DNA of 64,000 nt, from positions 1-64,000 of the forward strand of contig JAHLJZ010000007.1 in the NCBI GenBank assembly GCA_025602915.1, read 5' to 3'. The position numbers and the translations under genes were made by a program. Positions 36,362-51,029 of this stretch are shown in pieces. Below the pieces are notes generated by a model. It ran no database searches, had not been told where the DNA came from, and saw only the letters and a program-made list of their open reading frames with translations. Source of the stretch: Paraphysoderma sedebokerense. Lineage: Eukaryota; Blastocladiomycota; Physodermatomycetes; Physodermatales; Physodermataceae. Position 1 is the first letter of the stretch; every line of letters starts with the position of its first letter.

Positions 36362-37752
36362 CTATAGAGATGGAATAGCAATCAGCATTTTATCCATATT
36401 TTGTTTTAATTTAATTTGGCAGGAGAGTCGTGATCTATGAATGTATTGGTCACAAAAGTCTGACGTACAAACTTGAGATTGGCGACGTACCCTGGCTGTG
36501 GATTAACTGCATATTCTAGCATATCTTCTTCTTCCTCGGAAGGTGGAGGAACGTCATATCTTAATTGATCCTCTGTTGGAATGATGACATGACAAGTAGC
36601 ACATTCGAGATTACCTCCGCAGGCCGCTGTGGCAAAATTTTGTTAGGTTGCTCAGATCAGACAGAAGTTGAGGCGACATGTACCTTCTATATCAATATTA
36701 TTTGCCTTAGCAGTTTGCATCAGGGTCTGGCCAACTTCCCCCGTCACCTTCACCCGTGACGAATCGTGCATTTGAAAGTGAATATTGATAAATTGTTTCT
36801 TCACATTTTCACTTTCCCAACTACCTAGCTTTTCCTTTTGTCGCACTTCGGCTTGCTGGTCAGCCTTCAAGAGGCCCATCCTACAAGGCCCAATTTCTTA
36901 AGTGAAGTTTACAAGTGCAAAATTACTGCAGCGTTTTTACCTTCCCCTCCAATGAGATGATAATATATCCTTATCTTGGCCCTTGACTGCTTTTATAATG
37001 TCGAGTGCGTCACTTCCCTCTAAGTAACCGTACCAATCGCCCGACGGATACGTTCTACAAAATGAATCACAAATGTCGATGATAAGTTGATCATGATTCC
37101 TTATGAATTATCGAGAACCTACATGATACTGATCAATAAAATTGTGAGCTTTCTGCCATATCTTGAATATTTGGCAATATCACGTAAATTCAGCTTACTT
37201 TCCAGCAAATGCATGTCCTCCGATGTGAGAGGAATTCCAAATCCAGAAATCATCACTTTGATTCACCGATTTTAGCAGAGTCTGGTATATCTGACCGCCT
37301 TTCTCACCGCATCTGCAGTCTCTTTCGGCATGCGTACAGACTACTATGTGATCGCCAGTCAATTTCTCTACAACGATCTCGTTATTGTCAGAAATGATCT
37401 TTGAGACAACGTCCTGTGTTCGATCATGAAGATGAGGGATTGAAATGGATTTGCCATTGATAGTATTCGCAAGAGTTGAGATTGGCTCTAGGATGTCTAA
37501 TATTTTGCTTAGATCGACATTTTTGAAATAATATCCGTTTGGAAAAAGGACAAAATCAAAAGTAGCGTCTTTTCCGGAATGCGATTTTGAATGTAGTCTA
37601 GGCGGATATTGCGAAGCTGTGAGTTTGATAGTAGGTTTAAAATCAGTTAGCCTTTGCAAAATACTCGAGAATGCGGATATGTCTGGTTTCTCGACTCCCT
37701 CGATTTTGGAAGGCCAGCTTGACTGATCTAGTGTAACCTGTTTTGTCAGCAT
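36362..37752 (-). CDS. fusion of Apd1/Aim32-type thioredoxin-like ferredoxin with adrenodoxin-type ferredoxin
   Basis: Five exons join in frame: 37752-37199, 37054-36941, 36880-36684, 36626-36491 and 36434-36362, giving 357 residues. Residues 1-245 are a sucrase/ferredoxin-like (Apd1/Aim32) module: CTHAERDCRCGEKGG (C139, C148) and SSHIGGHAFAG (H176, H180) match the Cys2-His2 ligands of its [2Fe-2S] cluster, followed by YPSGDWYG and the family's end block HWRGRMGLLKADQQ. Residues 260-357 are an adrenodoxin-type [2Fe-2S] ferredoxin: ACGGNLECATCH (C291, C297, C300), EEEEDMLEYAV and SRLSCQI (C339). Exon 3 carries both the end of the first module and the start of the second, so the fusion does not rest on joining separate genes. 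No clear mitochondrial presequence is seen. A role in mitochondrial redox or iron-sulfur chemistry is inferred. It lies 85 bp upstream of GCN1's start. Confidence 0.88.
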
Positions 37753-37992
37753 GTTGCGGGGCTTGAAAGTAAAAAAGTGTTACAGACTAGTCAGAATAGC
37801 TACATGGTGGGTATAGAATGTCACTGATCCCTTTAATGTCTTGGCACTGTAGAATCTTTTAGGAATTGATCGGTACATTTATGGGAGAATGGAAAGGCAA
37901 GTCATTTTACTTTATGGGTCAAGTAAGAAGTTCATTTCAGTCCGCGAATTCCATGAGGTCTTTCAATTTTCGATTTACTATATACAAAATTT

Positions 37993-38312
37993 TCAGAAAT
38001 CGAGCATCAATTGAGCTAGATTCTTCTCTAAATGTTCAATCTCTAGTTTGGGTTTCCCACTTTGCGAAGCTAAGATAGTCCTTTTGGATCCAAGGCAACT
38101 TTCGGAACTTCGGTGCAGGGCTTCTATCGTGAAGAGGCGAAAAAATTCAGCCGCTGTCTGCAGAGCGTCCTTATTTATCTTGGTCGTAGAATCCGTAAAC
38201 TTTGTTTTAAATATTTCTTGGATGGTTTCCTGAAGACAGTACTCGTTAGTGAACTTCGCCAACCGATCTATAAAACGGAGTCACTTACTGGTTTGAAGTG
38301 GGATTGATCCAT
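37993..38312 (-). CDS. CENPX: centromere protein X / FANCM-associated histone-fold protein 2
   Basis: Two exons, 38312-38289 and 38229-37993, give 86 residues (human CENP-X 81). The first exon codes for only eight residues (MDQSHFKP); the 59 bp intron has a GTAAGT donor, a CTAAC branch site and a TGTCTTCAG acceptor. The protein is a single histone fold: ETIQEIFKTKF, TTKINKDALQTAAEFFRLF, TIEALHRS, and a final helix HLEKNLAQLMLDF that matches the conserved LPQLLLDF end of the family. CENP-X pairs with CENP-S (MHF1); the tetramer acts at the inner kinetochore and with FANCM-type helicases at stalled forks. Confidence 0.88.
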
Positions 38313-38559
38313 CTTTCGATCTTACAGTCTCAAGCGTTGCACCTATTTGCCTTGTTTTCGGAAAGGAGTGGCATTCGCCTCAGGTTCTTAGCAGAATGTG
38401 CCAGTAGACTTTATTTGTGAATTCGCGAATCACCTCAGGGTGGAGAGGCAAATTCGCCACAATAATTTTTTTCGCGGATATATGTTCCAGCAACAGGATA
38501 TTATATACTACAATTTACAAGAATCATGTCAAATTTACAGATCACTCAGATGGATATTT

Positions 38560-38886
38560 CTAACGACTTCTGTTATTCTCGATCGTTCTTGTAAAAGCAT
38601 TGGGGGCGACGTATACTTTGTGGGTTAAAGCCAGGGAAAACCCTATTGAATAGCAATTTGGTAGAGCTACGAGAAATTGTTCATGAATAAGGAAGACTGG
38701 TTGAACAGTACCTGCAAAGAATGCACCTCCGAATAATGTCAACGGGACAAAAGTCTTGTGCTGATAGATCTTTTGGAATAGAGTTTGGGATGATATGGAA
38801 TCTGGATTATGAGCAGAAATGCGGACGTAGCTGCGAATCTGGTGTTGTCGAGATACAACTGAGAGAGCTCTTTGTAGTACCGACAT
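38560..38886 (-). CDS. small mitochondrial membrane protein, COX7C (yeast Cox8)-like
   Basis: Two exons, 38886-38712 and 38642-38560, give 85 residues. The first 30 residues (MSVLQRALSVVSRQHQIRSY) are basic and lack acidic residues, as in a mitochondrial presequence. One membrane helix follows: TFVPLTLFGGAFFAGGFSLAL, then a polar tail. The pattern of a short matrix part, FG.FFA.GF helix and basic end resembles cytochrome c oxidase subunit VIIc (yeast Cox8), and the length fits a precursor. Similarity is weak by eye, so another respiratory-chain small subunit is possible. Confidence 0.5.
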   Translation of the reverse strand: MSVLQRALSVVSRQHQIRSYVRISAHNPDSISSQTLFQKIYQHKTFVPLTLFGGAFFAGTVQPVFLIHEQFLVALPNCYSIGFSLALTHKVYVAPNAFTRTIENNRSR

Positions 38887-39702
38887 AGTGAGGATGATTT
38901 TTAGTGAATGTGTTTACGGAAAGAAGTTCCTGGGTTGCGCGAACTGGTTATATTACCGGCTATGGCAATAGGTTTATGACGTCACTGAACTTCACAATTT
39001 GAATATCACTGAACTTCAGATTAGGGAATGAGTTCAAATCTTGCGCAAAGCTTAATGAGCCATTCGTTAAATAGATTCATTAGAATTACGAATGTTGCTC
39101 AACTGTGACTTCACTGGGCAGTCCTTTTGCAATGAGTATAGTGCTTAATCATCAAACCAATCGGAATCAGTCACTCTGACAACTGGTGGTAGCTACTAGT
39201 TGGGAGGGCTGCTTCAATGGAATCATGTATCGCTACTGCCGCGGTGAACTTTAGAGTACTAATATTGTGTTGAATCTCATATTATGCAAGGGCAGAGAAA
39301 GGACAGCCTTTCCGGGCCAATTGAAATATGATGTAATCGGTCAATGATGCAGAGGAAGAGAAGGGCCTGGAGTTCTGGACTGCAACAAGTGCGATGAGAT
39401 TTTTAATTCATCCATTGAATTACACCGCTTGCCATTTCTCTAAAAAAAAAGAAAAAAAGAAAACCGTTAGCATACCAGCATAGCAGGACTCGGCTTCTGC
39501 AGCGTCAAGTCATCTTATTAAGCGCAAACTTTCCCCCATCGTTGAAGCAATATCCAGCAATTTCACGGACCAAACCTGCAATCTAACGCGTTGCCCCACA
39601 ATAGCGCACGAGACTGTCCACTACAACTCCCGTCTCATTTCCATTTCCCTTCTTAGTTTATCTCGCAAGTGACCTTTAAACATACCAGCCTTCAGCTTAT
39701 AA
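38887..39702. other. divergent promoter region
   Basis: An 816 bp region between the COX7C-like gene (-) and the MARK-type kinase (+), which start facing away from each other. It contains an adenine-rich tract at about 39441-39465 and a C/T-rich stretch just before the kinase start. No gene or RNA is recognised. Confidence 0.5.
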
Positions 39703-42087
<2,385 letters not shown>

Positions 42088-42571
42088 GGATCATTTGTAA
42101 CCAATAGGCAATTTAAAAGAGGGAAAGAGTGAGTGAGTTTGATCATTGTAGGTTTTGCCCAAATACGTTCGGAACTGGAGGATTACTAGCGGATCTATTG
42201 TCATTTTTTTCTCACCATTGTACACCTAAGAAAAGAGAGTTTAGACGTTTATGCTTCTTTGTCTTTAACTATAATTGCAGAAAATCTGCCGAAGGAAAAC
42301 AATAACAAGCTTCAGGTTGTGATAGTATGCTAATTACATTGATAGTCCCGTTCTGTCATTTAGTATTTTTACAGCATTTAAAGTCCTTGAAACCTTTGTA
42401 AACAAGGATTGTAATATAAGATCCTTTATATTAACTGGCAAGAGCATTGTGAATGGACGATTAAGTATCTTGATTTTTATTCCAGCAATCATTTCCCCTT
42501 AAACACAGCAATATCACCTCAGCTTCGAACTTTGAACCTTCCTGCCGTGTTATCACATATGATGCGGGATA
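42088..42571. other. intergenic region between convergent genes
   Basis: A 484 bp spacer between the kinase stop (+) and the AP-3 delta stop (-). Nothing recognisable. Confidence 0.5.
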
Positions 42572-45500
42572 TCATGACAACTGATTTTCCACCATTTGTA
42601 TGATTCCATCCACAATCCATTTTGCGCAACTTTTTAACTCTAACTTCACAACCAGAGTATCGCTCTCATTTTCGTCATCTGTCGATTTCACTAAACCAGC
42701 AACTTTCGATGCATCCGTGTCCAACACTTCACCCCATACTGACATCACAGAATTCACTGATTCTACGACTGCTAAATTTGTCACCTCGAGTATTCTCTGA
42801 AAAATTGTTTCAAATGATTTTGCTGATGGAGATTGTGGAATTGCCAATGTAGTCGAGGCGGAAAATTTGAATTGTGAAGGATCGCTGGATAAGAATGATG
42901 CGAATTCATCCGGAGAGATTGATACGGGAACGACAAAATGGGATGCATGAAATTTAAGTGGGAGAGACAGGTTTTGATGCTGCTAAAGAGAATAGATGCA
43001 AATAAAGAATATTAATGCAATGTCGGGTTACGACATAAACTTGATGGAATAACCTTTTCAGTATCATTGTCAGAATTGTACTCCACGTTAATGACCACCA
43101 GGGAGTCCGTGTCGCATATTGCTTTTAGTTTACTCTGCTCAAATTTCAGGCACATAGACTCCTCTATACCCCCATTAGGCAAAACGTTTCGGCTAATGGA
43201 TGCACTTTTCTCCAATTTGATCAGATCTTGATCTTTAAATTCCATTGACAACGTAATCGACTTCGGTGACACTGCCGAGTTTTCCAACGATATTATCAGT
43301 TCTATGCTTCCATCGTTACCTAACTTTCCCCTCCGGACAGTCTATATAATTTTGCTTTAATTGATTAGCACACCTTTTAATGTAAGGATTAAAACTCATA
43401 CCGCTTGTATGTTTTCATCTACTGTTCGAAGTAGCAAAATGCGCTTCTGCTCCTGCTCCAACACACTCCCGGACACATCCGGTTTACTTTTTTTCTTTCT
43501 CCCTCTATCCTTCGATTTAATTTTCGGTTTCTCCGCTGTTTTAGATTTCCCGGTTTTCTTTTCTTTTAAAATCTCGTTATAGGGCCGTAGATTACTCCTT
43601 TCTTGCACTGACTGCTCTACAGTCAAATCTACACTCTTTAACCTATTTTCGTCGTTATCAATACTGGTGTCTACATATCCGCTGTGACTTCGCTGTAAAA
43701 CGGAGGTTGCTGATTCATCAGCATTCATGAAATGGGAAGACGTCATAGGAACAGCATTCTCAGGAAGCAGTCCAACTGAACGGTTCAAGGGAGTCGGAGG
43801 TTTAGATGATGCAATGGAGTATGGAGCTTTCGATGGTTTGGATTTTTTGCTGCGTCGTTTCATGGGGATTACCAGCGGTTCTTCCTTTGATTCCACGATT
43901 TCGCTTCGGTCGACTATGTCGGGTGCTAGTGATTCGAGGGCCGTGAGAGATTCAGATGCTGACGTCGAAGTGTCCTGGATGTAGAAAGGGTCGTTTTTCA
44001 ACCTTTCCTGTCTCTCCTTTCTCCGCTGTTCAGCTTCTAAATCATCAACATCATCGTTCTCTTTGTTACTTTTAGATCTATGCTTTTTTCTTCCTTTGCC
44101 TTTCTTCTTGCTAGATCTTTTGGAAAATTCTTTTTCTACTCCATGGCCGTCGTCCATATGAATCAATTCCTCCTCAATATCATCGTTCATTACTTCCACT
44201 GCTTGAGCACGTTCGTCGATCCATGATTCTAAGTCCAGTCCTTCGGGAATAGGAATCATTCTTTGTCCACTCGGTGCGACTGGATGAAATTGCTTCGAAA
44301 AAAACATTGAGTGAAGGTCGGCAAAAATTGGCTTAAATACTTCAAGCAATCTGGTGGGTGTGGTCGAGGTAGGCTGTGTAGCAGATTCTGAAGTCCCCAC
44401 TGATAACGGGAGAGACGGCAGAGGCATTAGATACAAAATTCGAATAACGTTCCGCACCTAAGAATTCTTTTATGAATGGAATCTTGAGATGGAAAAGAGA
44501 ATAAGGCAAAGGATACGTACTCTCTCGACCACTTCCAAATCCGTATTCCCATTCCAGACCTCTTTCGTTCTCTCTCTCAACCAATTTGTCACTTTGATAA
44601 ATTCCGAAGCTTCGTCAGTTCCCACCGACCCGTCAGTGATTCCAAACCCTTCGTCAATTTTTCCAGCGACAGAATCCAGAGACTTCTCCAAATCTTCCAA
44701 CAGTGAACAACTCCAGAAGGTGTAAACCTTTAGCACATTATGTACGATCACCGTTTGTGCCTCGTTTTCTACACGGCCATTTTCAGCAACATCTAATAAC
44801 CCACGCAAAATTTCAAACGGATGAGAATGATAACCGCAATACTCTCCGACAATCCAGGCAATACTTTTTACTGAGATTGAATTATTAGGTCCCGGCGACA
44901 ATCCACCCCCAGTACGTCGAGCAGCGCAAAAGTCTTTCAAAAATTCTATTAATTGCTGAACTGCCCATTTTCGCAACGCTTCTCCTCGAATACAGATATC
45001 CAAGAACTGTTCACCAATTGTAGCATCGATGTCGACGTCGATGTTCGGTATAGAGATGAGTTTTAGTAGAATCTGAACATACCATTCTGGGTCTGTCAGA
45101 TTAGCGTAATGATCGCGAGAACACATTGATACTATAAGATTGATGAGTGTGCGATGATAGTGTGGTTCGTTGAAAATTGAAGATTGGGAGGATGGTGTAG
45201 AAGGAAAGAGATGGGTAAGTAAATGTTTTACAATTGCTTGGAGGGAGTTAGCGGTGACCTAAAAGATGCGTGGAAAAACGATTATTTAGCATAAAAAACA
45301 TACGAAGACAAAAGGAATGAAAGGTAAATTTACCATCCTCGATATTATATCCAGTGCCCGCATCCTAATGGTAATATCCTGATCATCTACACATCGTAAA
45401 ATTAACTCTTGTGACTGCAAAATAAGTCGCGGGTGAACTTCCAATAATTTGGCCATAGCCACTAATCCTACATATTTCACTGAAAAAACGAGCATTAATA

Positions 45501-46858
45501 CTCACAGTCGCTGTAGGTGAATGAAAAGAGCAGATAAATACAATTTTGGTCGTTTTCTTCCAAGAACGGCCTCAACTTCGACACACAAAGTCTTGCTAAC
45601 TTCTCCCCGCCTGTGCTCTTGGCGCTATTCTCGTTGTGTGGATCTGGTGGGTTGGTCATGCCACCTACAATGACGGTATATATACATTCATATAGCAATG
45701 ATACTGCGTTGCTTGTTTGAATGAGTTGGGTTAAAGGCGGTAGAAGTTTTCGAGCCAGCCGAGGTTCAAGCGGGGTGAGCGAAGCAAACTAGAAATAAAC
45801 CGATTTCGAGTGAATAATTCAAGGTGATCCAAACATGCGCACTTCATCAAATGAAGCTTATTAGCTTGAACTAACCATCTTGATCAATTTTATCAACATC
45901 CAATTGTTACTGGATGCAGTCAAGAGAAAGAACAATTGAGGAGCCAAAGTCAAGTAATTTTTTGGATTCTTCTTGGCTAGTTCGCAAATCACCGTCACAG
46001 TTGCTGATACTACGCCTAAAAACAACCATAGTCGATGTTAAATCATAATCTCAAGGCCTAATTTCAATCAATTGGATTATTAAGCCTCTAGGGCCCGAAA
46101 TTTTAAACGTACCAGGATCATCATCTTCCAACCGTTCTTTCAGCCTATCCCATGCTAATCTTAATCCATCTGGGTATTTCAAAAATACTTTATACAGAAC
46201 CAAAACTGCTTTTTTCCGAATGTACGGTTTTGAATGGCTCAAAAGAGTGACAAGATCGGGTACTAAATCCCTTCCTAGATCTGATGTAACGATGATAGAG
46301 AGAGTAGAGAGAGCAACTGAAGAGTCGAACGGTGTTGTAGATGTCAAATCCTATAGTAATTATGGATTTTAAGAAAGAACAGAGGAGAAGTTGGTTAAAC
46401 GAAAATGTGATAAAGAAGTGGATGAATGGAATTTTATCATTCACCTTCTTAATCAAATTAGTGCAAAGCATCAATACATCTGTGTCTTGTCTAAAACTTT
46501 GTGTGGCAGCTAAATATCCGATACGTTTATGATGAAATTTCGGCAGTGACATGACTTCGACGATATGAAAGTCGGCCCAAGATATATCGTATCCTAACAT
46601 CTGTAGCTAAGCTCAAGGAAAAGCAACATACAAACATGAAATGAATGTGTCAATAGATAATCACTATGATTTGCAGGTACATATATTTCTAAATCATACA
46701 TAGACAAGTTTGAGCACAGCTGTCGACTTCACATCTGGGTCGTTGGGCCTTTTGAGTTCTTCCTTGATTTCGTCGATGCATGTTGCAATGTATTTTTGTG
46801 GATTTGATTTGTTGGCTCTAATGCCCCGAATAAGATCTGACAGATTTTTCTCAAACAT
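42572..46858 (-). CDS. AP3D1: AP-3 adaptor complex delta subunit
   Basis: Multi-exon gene from ATG 46858 (exon 1 46858-46700, phase 0) to the stop at 42572. The N-terminal adaptin trunk is unmistakable: MFEKNLSDLIRGIRANK, ML-GYDISWADFHIVEVMS, KRIGYLAATQSF, HSKPYIRKKAVLVLYKVFLK, NWMLIKLIKMF, LTPLEPRLARKLLPPL and VKYVGLVAMAKLLEVHP. A Lys/Glu-rich hinge follows (KKKGKGRKKHRSKS, then KSKDRGRKKKSK), typical of delta, and a small C-terminal ear-like region. AP-3 sorts cargo from the Golgi or endosome to the vacuole or lysosome. Exon boundaries inside the gene are not all resolved. A TTG-initiated extension upstream of 46858 is in frame but ATG 46858 matches the start of the family's trunk. Confidence 0.93.
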
Positions 46859-47239
46859 AACCCTTCCAAAGCAGAGTATTGGAGAGTGGGTCCTATCTGA
46901 CTCTAATAAACTGTCCGTAAACAATTTGCGGTACGCGGGCTAAATCAGGGCCACGCAAGTCGCAAGGTATCCACTTGCCGTGATCACAGATAAAAAGATA
47001 TGGGGATGAGCAATAAATTGAAGGAAGTATTCTTGTCTCAACAATGAGCTGTCGCTCCCAGTTATCCTTACAAGAACTCCTTTTGCTCCTGCTGATTATG
47101 AATGTTTTAGTAATCGTCTTTCCAAATACGATTTTCGCCGGAGCAGCACCGCTACCATGGTTATTTTAAATATAGATCATATTATTGGCGTGATTACATT
47201 ATGCTTCATATTAATTAGTCTCATCTATCAATATTAATT
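46859..47239. other. intergenic region upstream of AP-3 delta
   Basis: A 381 bp spacer between the AP-3 delta start and the desaturase stop, both minus strand. It should hold the AP-3 delta promoter and the desaturase 3' end. No gene is seen. Confidence 0.4.
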
Positions 47240-48940
47240 TTAATTATCCTTCTTCAACGCCATATCGATACCAGAATCATCGTCTGCAATAATGACGGCA
47301 ACCCTGAATTGAGCCATCAGATTTCTGGCCGCGTTAGAGTGATCGTAGACGGCGCCATTGAATGATTTACTGGCATCCCGACCGATAGCTGATTTTAAGA
47401 AACCCCGGCCTCCAGGATGCTCATCCAAGAAAGTCGCAACGTCGTAAACGACTCCATCGATAATCATAAGGGTGGGTGTATCTTGAGTCTGTGACTTGAC
47501 TGTAACAATAATTATTGTGTGAGTCCATATCCTGTTATATGAAGATAGCCTGTAAAGGTTAAAGAACTTACATTCGTCTCGCGTCCAAGTCGGGAGTTCG
47601 GTCAATGGTTTGCCCCAATCAAGAGTTTTTTTTTTCTCTGCAATCACTTTTTCCTTCATGTGTAAAACACCTTTTTCTATTTCATTACTAGGGAATGTCT
47701 TCAAGTCTTAAGTCACACCGAAAAAGGAAAATAACTTTATAATCCATTTCGTTGGATCGTATTGATAATATTCGATGGCATTTCTGTAATCTGCGATGAG
47801 CGAATTGGGAGTGATGAGTATTTCATGGATTCGATGTGACTTGAGCGAATTGAAAAGTCATCAACATACCTTGTGGAAATTCATGATGGAAGTTATGGTA
47901 TCCTTCCCCCATTGTGGCTAGAGCCGTAAAGAAATGATCGCGTGGGGTCCTTTTATCGTCTGAAGGAAGATGGAAGTCAATCCATGGAATAGTCCGTACA
48001 GGAGAGGAATTAAGCACTTACCAAATTTGGCTTCACCGAGGTAATGGGCCAGTGAGTTAACACAGAAAGTAGACTGTTGTACGACGACTAAGCGAGCGCA
48101 AGCGACATACTGCAGAGATTGGGATTAATTTCATACTCACAGAACCGCGGAAACACCTCAACATTACTTACCACGAATCCTCCAATCCAGTCACCCCAAC
48201 CGATGCCAGCCACGAGTGTCGGGAAGATGAAACCCATAAAACCAGCCAGAGGCATATAGTACTTTCTTTGCCAAACAACAACAGGGTCCGCCAACAGATC
48301 TGACATGTCAATCTTTTTAAGAGCCTTTATGTCATTTTTAAATATCAACCAGCCAATATGCGAAAAGAATAATCCTTTCTTAGCACAGTACTATAAAGAG
48401 AGAGTTAGCTGAACTGAAAGAGGTTACAGATGACAACTCATAGAGTACTGACCGGGTCGTCATTAGTGTCAGTCCAACGATGATGTGCACGATGTCTTAT
48501 GCACCACCAATAGATATCCCATTGCTAAGACAGAAGCAGTCAGACACACACAATACTTATTTGCCAAGAATATTACGATGATTCGGTACCATTGCTCCTG
48601 CAGAAAGGATGGCCCAAAAGAGGCGATATGATAAGTTCGCTTGATATGCGCCATGACTCCAAAGGCGATGGTAACCAGCAGTAATCGCAAGACCCGTGAG
48701 ATAATAATACAGGACCTATTATAAATCGTTAAAATGCGTATAACTATTGCGACCCACAAATGAATAACTTACAGCCGCAATCAACGTTTTCGTCTGAAGT
48801 GGAACGTAAAGTATCCCCAGCAGCCATACGAATGGAGTGGACACGAATAAGAAGAGTTCCAACCATTTCACTCTCTTCCATAATGGCTCATCCGATGCGA
48901 CATATTCCGGCCCAGTCAAAGATGTATTGGCAGGAGACAT
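47240..48940 (-). CDS. OLE1: delta-9 acyl-CoA desaturase with C-terminal cytochrome b5 domain
   Basis: Multi-exon gene from ATG 48940 to the stop at 47240. The first exon (48940-48773) encodes SDEPLWKRVKWLELF and the first membrane helix. The three histidine boxes of the di-iron centre are visible: HRLWSH (near 48650), HRAHHRWTD (near 48490) and HNFHHEFP (near 47890). A second pair of membrane helices is at about 48240-48180. The last exons encode a cytochrome b5 domain with the heme motif LDEHPGGRGFL and DHSNAARNLMAQFRV. This desaturase-b5 order is that of fungal Ole1, which puts the first double bond into palmitoyl- and stearoyl-CoA in the ER using its own b5 domain as electron donor. The end KKDN could interact with ER retrieval machinery; that is speculative. 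Confidence 0.93.
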
Positions 48941-49813
48941 ATTTGCTATTCCAGAATCTCGAATTTTCACATCTACGGTGGCGGTGCCGGGAATTTATAG
49001 AATTCTGACCTGAGATGAACCACTTCAGTTTGCGCATTGACGAGCTAATGGCTCATTTTCATTGAGGCACCTCAATAATCAAGCAGTCTTACCAATATCT
49101 CTCTTGCCTTCGACGAAAGGCGCGTAACTCGAAGATAATGAAGCAGTCTCCAGGTGCGTGTCTATGGCTGTGGCTGGTTGATTCAGGAAAAGCAAATTGG
49201 GTAGCACAACTCAAGTGGCATCGATGGTTTCAGGACGAATTTGTACGAAATGTGCTGATTCTCCAGCCAGTGATAGCCTATAATCTTTGTGAGGTCCTTA
49301 TACCATTTTCGCCTGAAAAATTGTTCTACGCATGTATTGCAGAGTCATCTATTCACTACAATATTCACCGCAGCGGCTATGTCAAAAATTGAGATAGCGG
49401 GTCACTAGCTCTTTTGTGGATGAAAATAAATATTAACTCTCAATTGAAATACACTCGTAGAATACCGAAGCTGCAGCTCAGAATCAGGTACTCGGTTATT
49501 CATGCCTCGTCAATACATTCTACTTATCGGGGAGCTTTAAAATTTTGCTCAACTCGCTATTACTTCATTTTGGCAGATTGTGTATATTTCCGAGGTGTAC
49601 TGACTCACTATCCCTAATTGTTGATAAGAGATCAATATTTCTATTGAGCCGTAAGGGGCGTTTATTCTTCCCGTTGTAACTGCTTTCTATCGATTATAGA
49701 GAAAGTGAAAAATAAGCATTCTGATACTTTATTCATTTTATACAAGTTTCCAATTGTTAAGGCCCTCATTCGAATTATGTTTTCACTGCCACCCATTGAA
49801 CTTCTATTAACGA
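48941..49813. other. long region upstream of the desaturase gene
   Basis: An 873 bp stretch between the desaturase start and the proteasome alpha2 stop, both minus strand. It holds the desaturase promoter; OLE1-type genes are strongly regulated by lipids and temperature in fungi, but I cannot name a site. The open frames at 49138-49392 and 49414-49617 are not convincing. Confidence 0.4.
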
Positions 49814-51029
49814 CTAAGCGATATTGTCCAAATAATCCTTCACCTCTCCAGGCGAGAGCTTCCTAAAAACGAAAGCTTCCTCCTCCTTGCGTTCACCTTC
49901 ATGACCTACCGCGACACGCATCTGCTTTGTAATAACTCCAATTTCGAGGGAATGTTCATTCATTTGACCTTCGAAGGATTCTTTAAGAGTGAGAATCGCC
50001 GTATGAACTGCGTCTTCCAGTTCAAAAGTTGACGTGAATCTGATAGAATTCGGTGGAGAGGAACGTTTTCAAAAACATGTAATTAATTTCGGTAGTAGAA
50101 CATTGATGAAAGAATGCCCACTCACCGTTTTTCTAAGAAAGTCTTGGCGTTGACCATGTTTTTGCCGATAGCAGTGGCTTTCCATGCAAAATAAGTGCCG
50201 CTGGGGTCGACTTGATATAGGGATGGCCCGTAGTCTTCGTCATACCCCGCAACGAGAAGTGACACGCCAAAAGGTCGAACACCACTAAAATTGTACAAGG
50301 TACACCGCTCGGTTAATTTATGAGTTCAAAGCCAGCAATCGTAACAAGTCCACCCTTGCGCCCCAATATTCGATTGCATCATTTTGGGTATTATCCGTAA
50401 TGAAGATTACACATACCCGCTTTGTGTGAACTCTTGCATAATACTAGCGATTTCTCGGACAAGAATACTTGCAGGGGGATCTTCCATGTAAACTCTCTTG
50501 TAACTTTGTGCCGCTTTTCTGGCTTTATTTATCAGTACTCTTGCATCCGGACCCATCCCCGAGTACACAAGGCCGATGTTAGGACATATTGAGGCCACTT
50601 TTTCGAGGGTTGAGTCATCGATGAGGGGCGAAACGGTCTTCTTTTCTGTAGCTATGACGATACCATTTGTTGCTATTTGATGGATAATTAGACAAGTGAA
50701 AGAAAATGCCAAAGTCGTACTATGTTAATTTTAACCAAGAAACACGAAACGATGACGCAAAAGCGGTTTTCGAGATCAACTAATAGTTATACACAGCAAC
50801 CACAAAACAGAACGTTTTCACGTTGGAGAATAGAATAAAAGATAAACCCCTTCTCTTTGAACGGCCACCTTTGAATACCCCCTTCAACAAGTCCAACGAC
50901 AACGAAATACGAACCTTTAATTCCGACACTGGTGACACCCTGAGCGACGGCATTGAGAGCGTATTCGATCTGAACAAGTTTTCCCGAAGGCGAAAAGGTT
51001 GTGAGGGAAAAGGAATATCGGTCACCCAT
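49814..51029 (-). CDS. PSMA2: 20S proteasome subunit alpha type 2
   Basis: Four exons, 51029-50915, 50672-50417, 50284-50126 and 50039-49814, join in frame to 251 residues. The start [20 protein letters not shown] is the alpha-subunit H0 signature, with YALNAVAQG following. Then [84 protein letters not shown] and the end VKDYLDNIA match subunit alpha2 rather than other alphas. It forms part of the outer rings of the 20S core, has no protease activity, and contributes to the gate. It is divergent from the NECAP gene, 205 bp between starts. Confidence 0.97.

Noticed and set aside
36415-36490. Read-through end of the ferredoxin ending YVANLKFVRQ
   Set aside because: It lacks the fourth cluster cysteine; splicing 36490-36435 restores SRLSCQI and the normal family end.
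36500-36880. A stand-alone ferredoxin gene starting at ATG 36879
   Set aside because: The sequence just before the ATG is an acceptor, and the residues after it (RGRMGLLKADQQ) are the end block of the Apd1/Aim32 domain, so this is an internal exon of the fusion.
46859-46924. N-terminal extension of AP-3 delta to 46924
   Set aside because: The upstream start is a TTG; ATG 46858 matches the family's start of the trunk domain.
49138-49617. Two plus-strand frames upstream of the desaturase
   Set aside because: No recognisable motif, no good splice links, and sequence composition like surrounding non-coding DNA.
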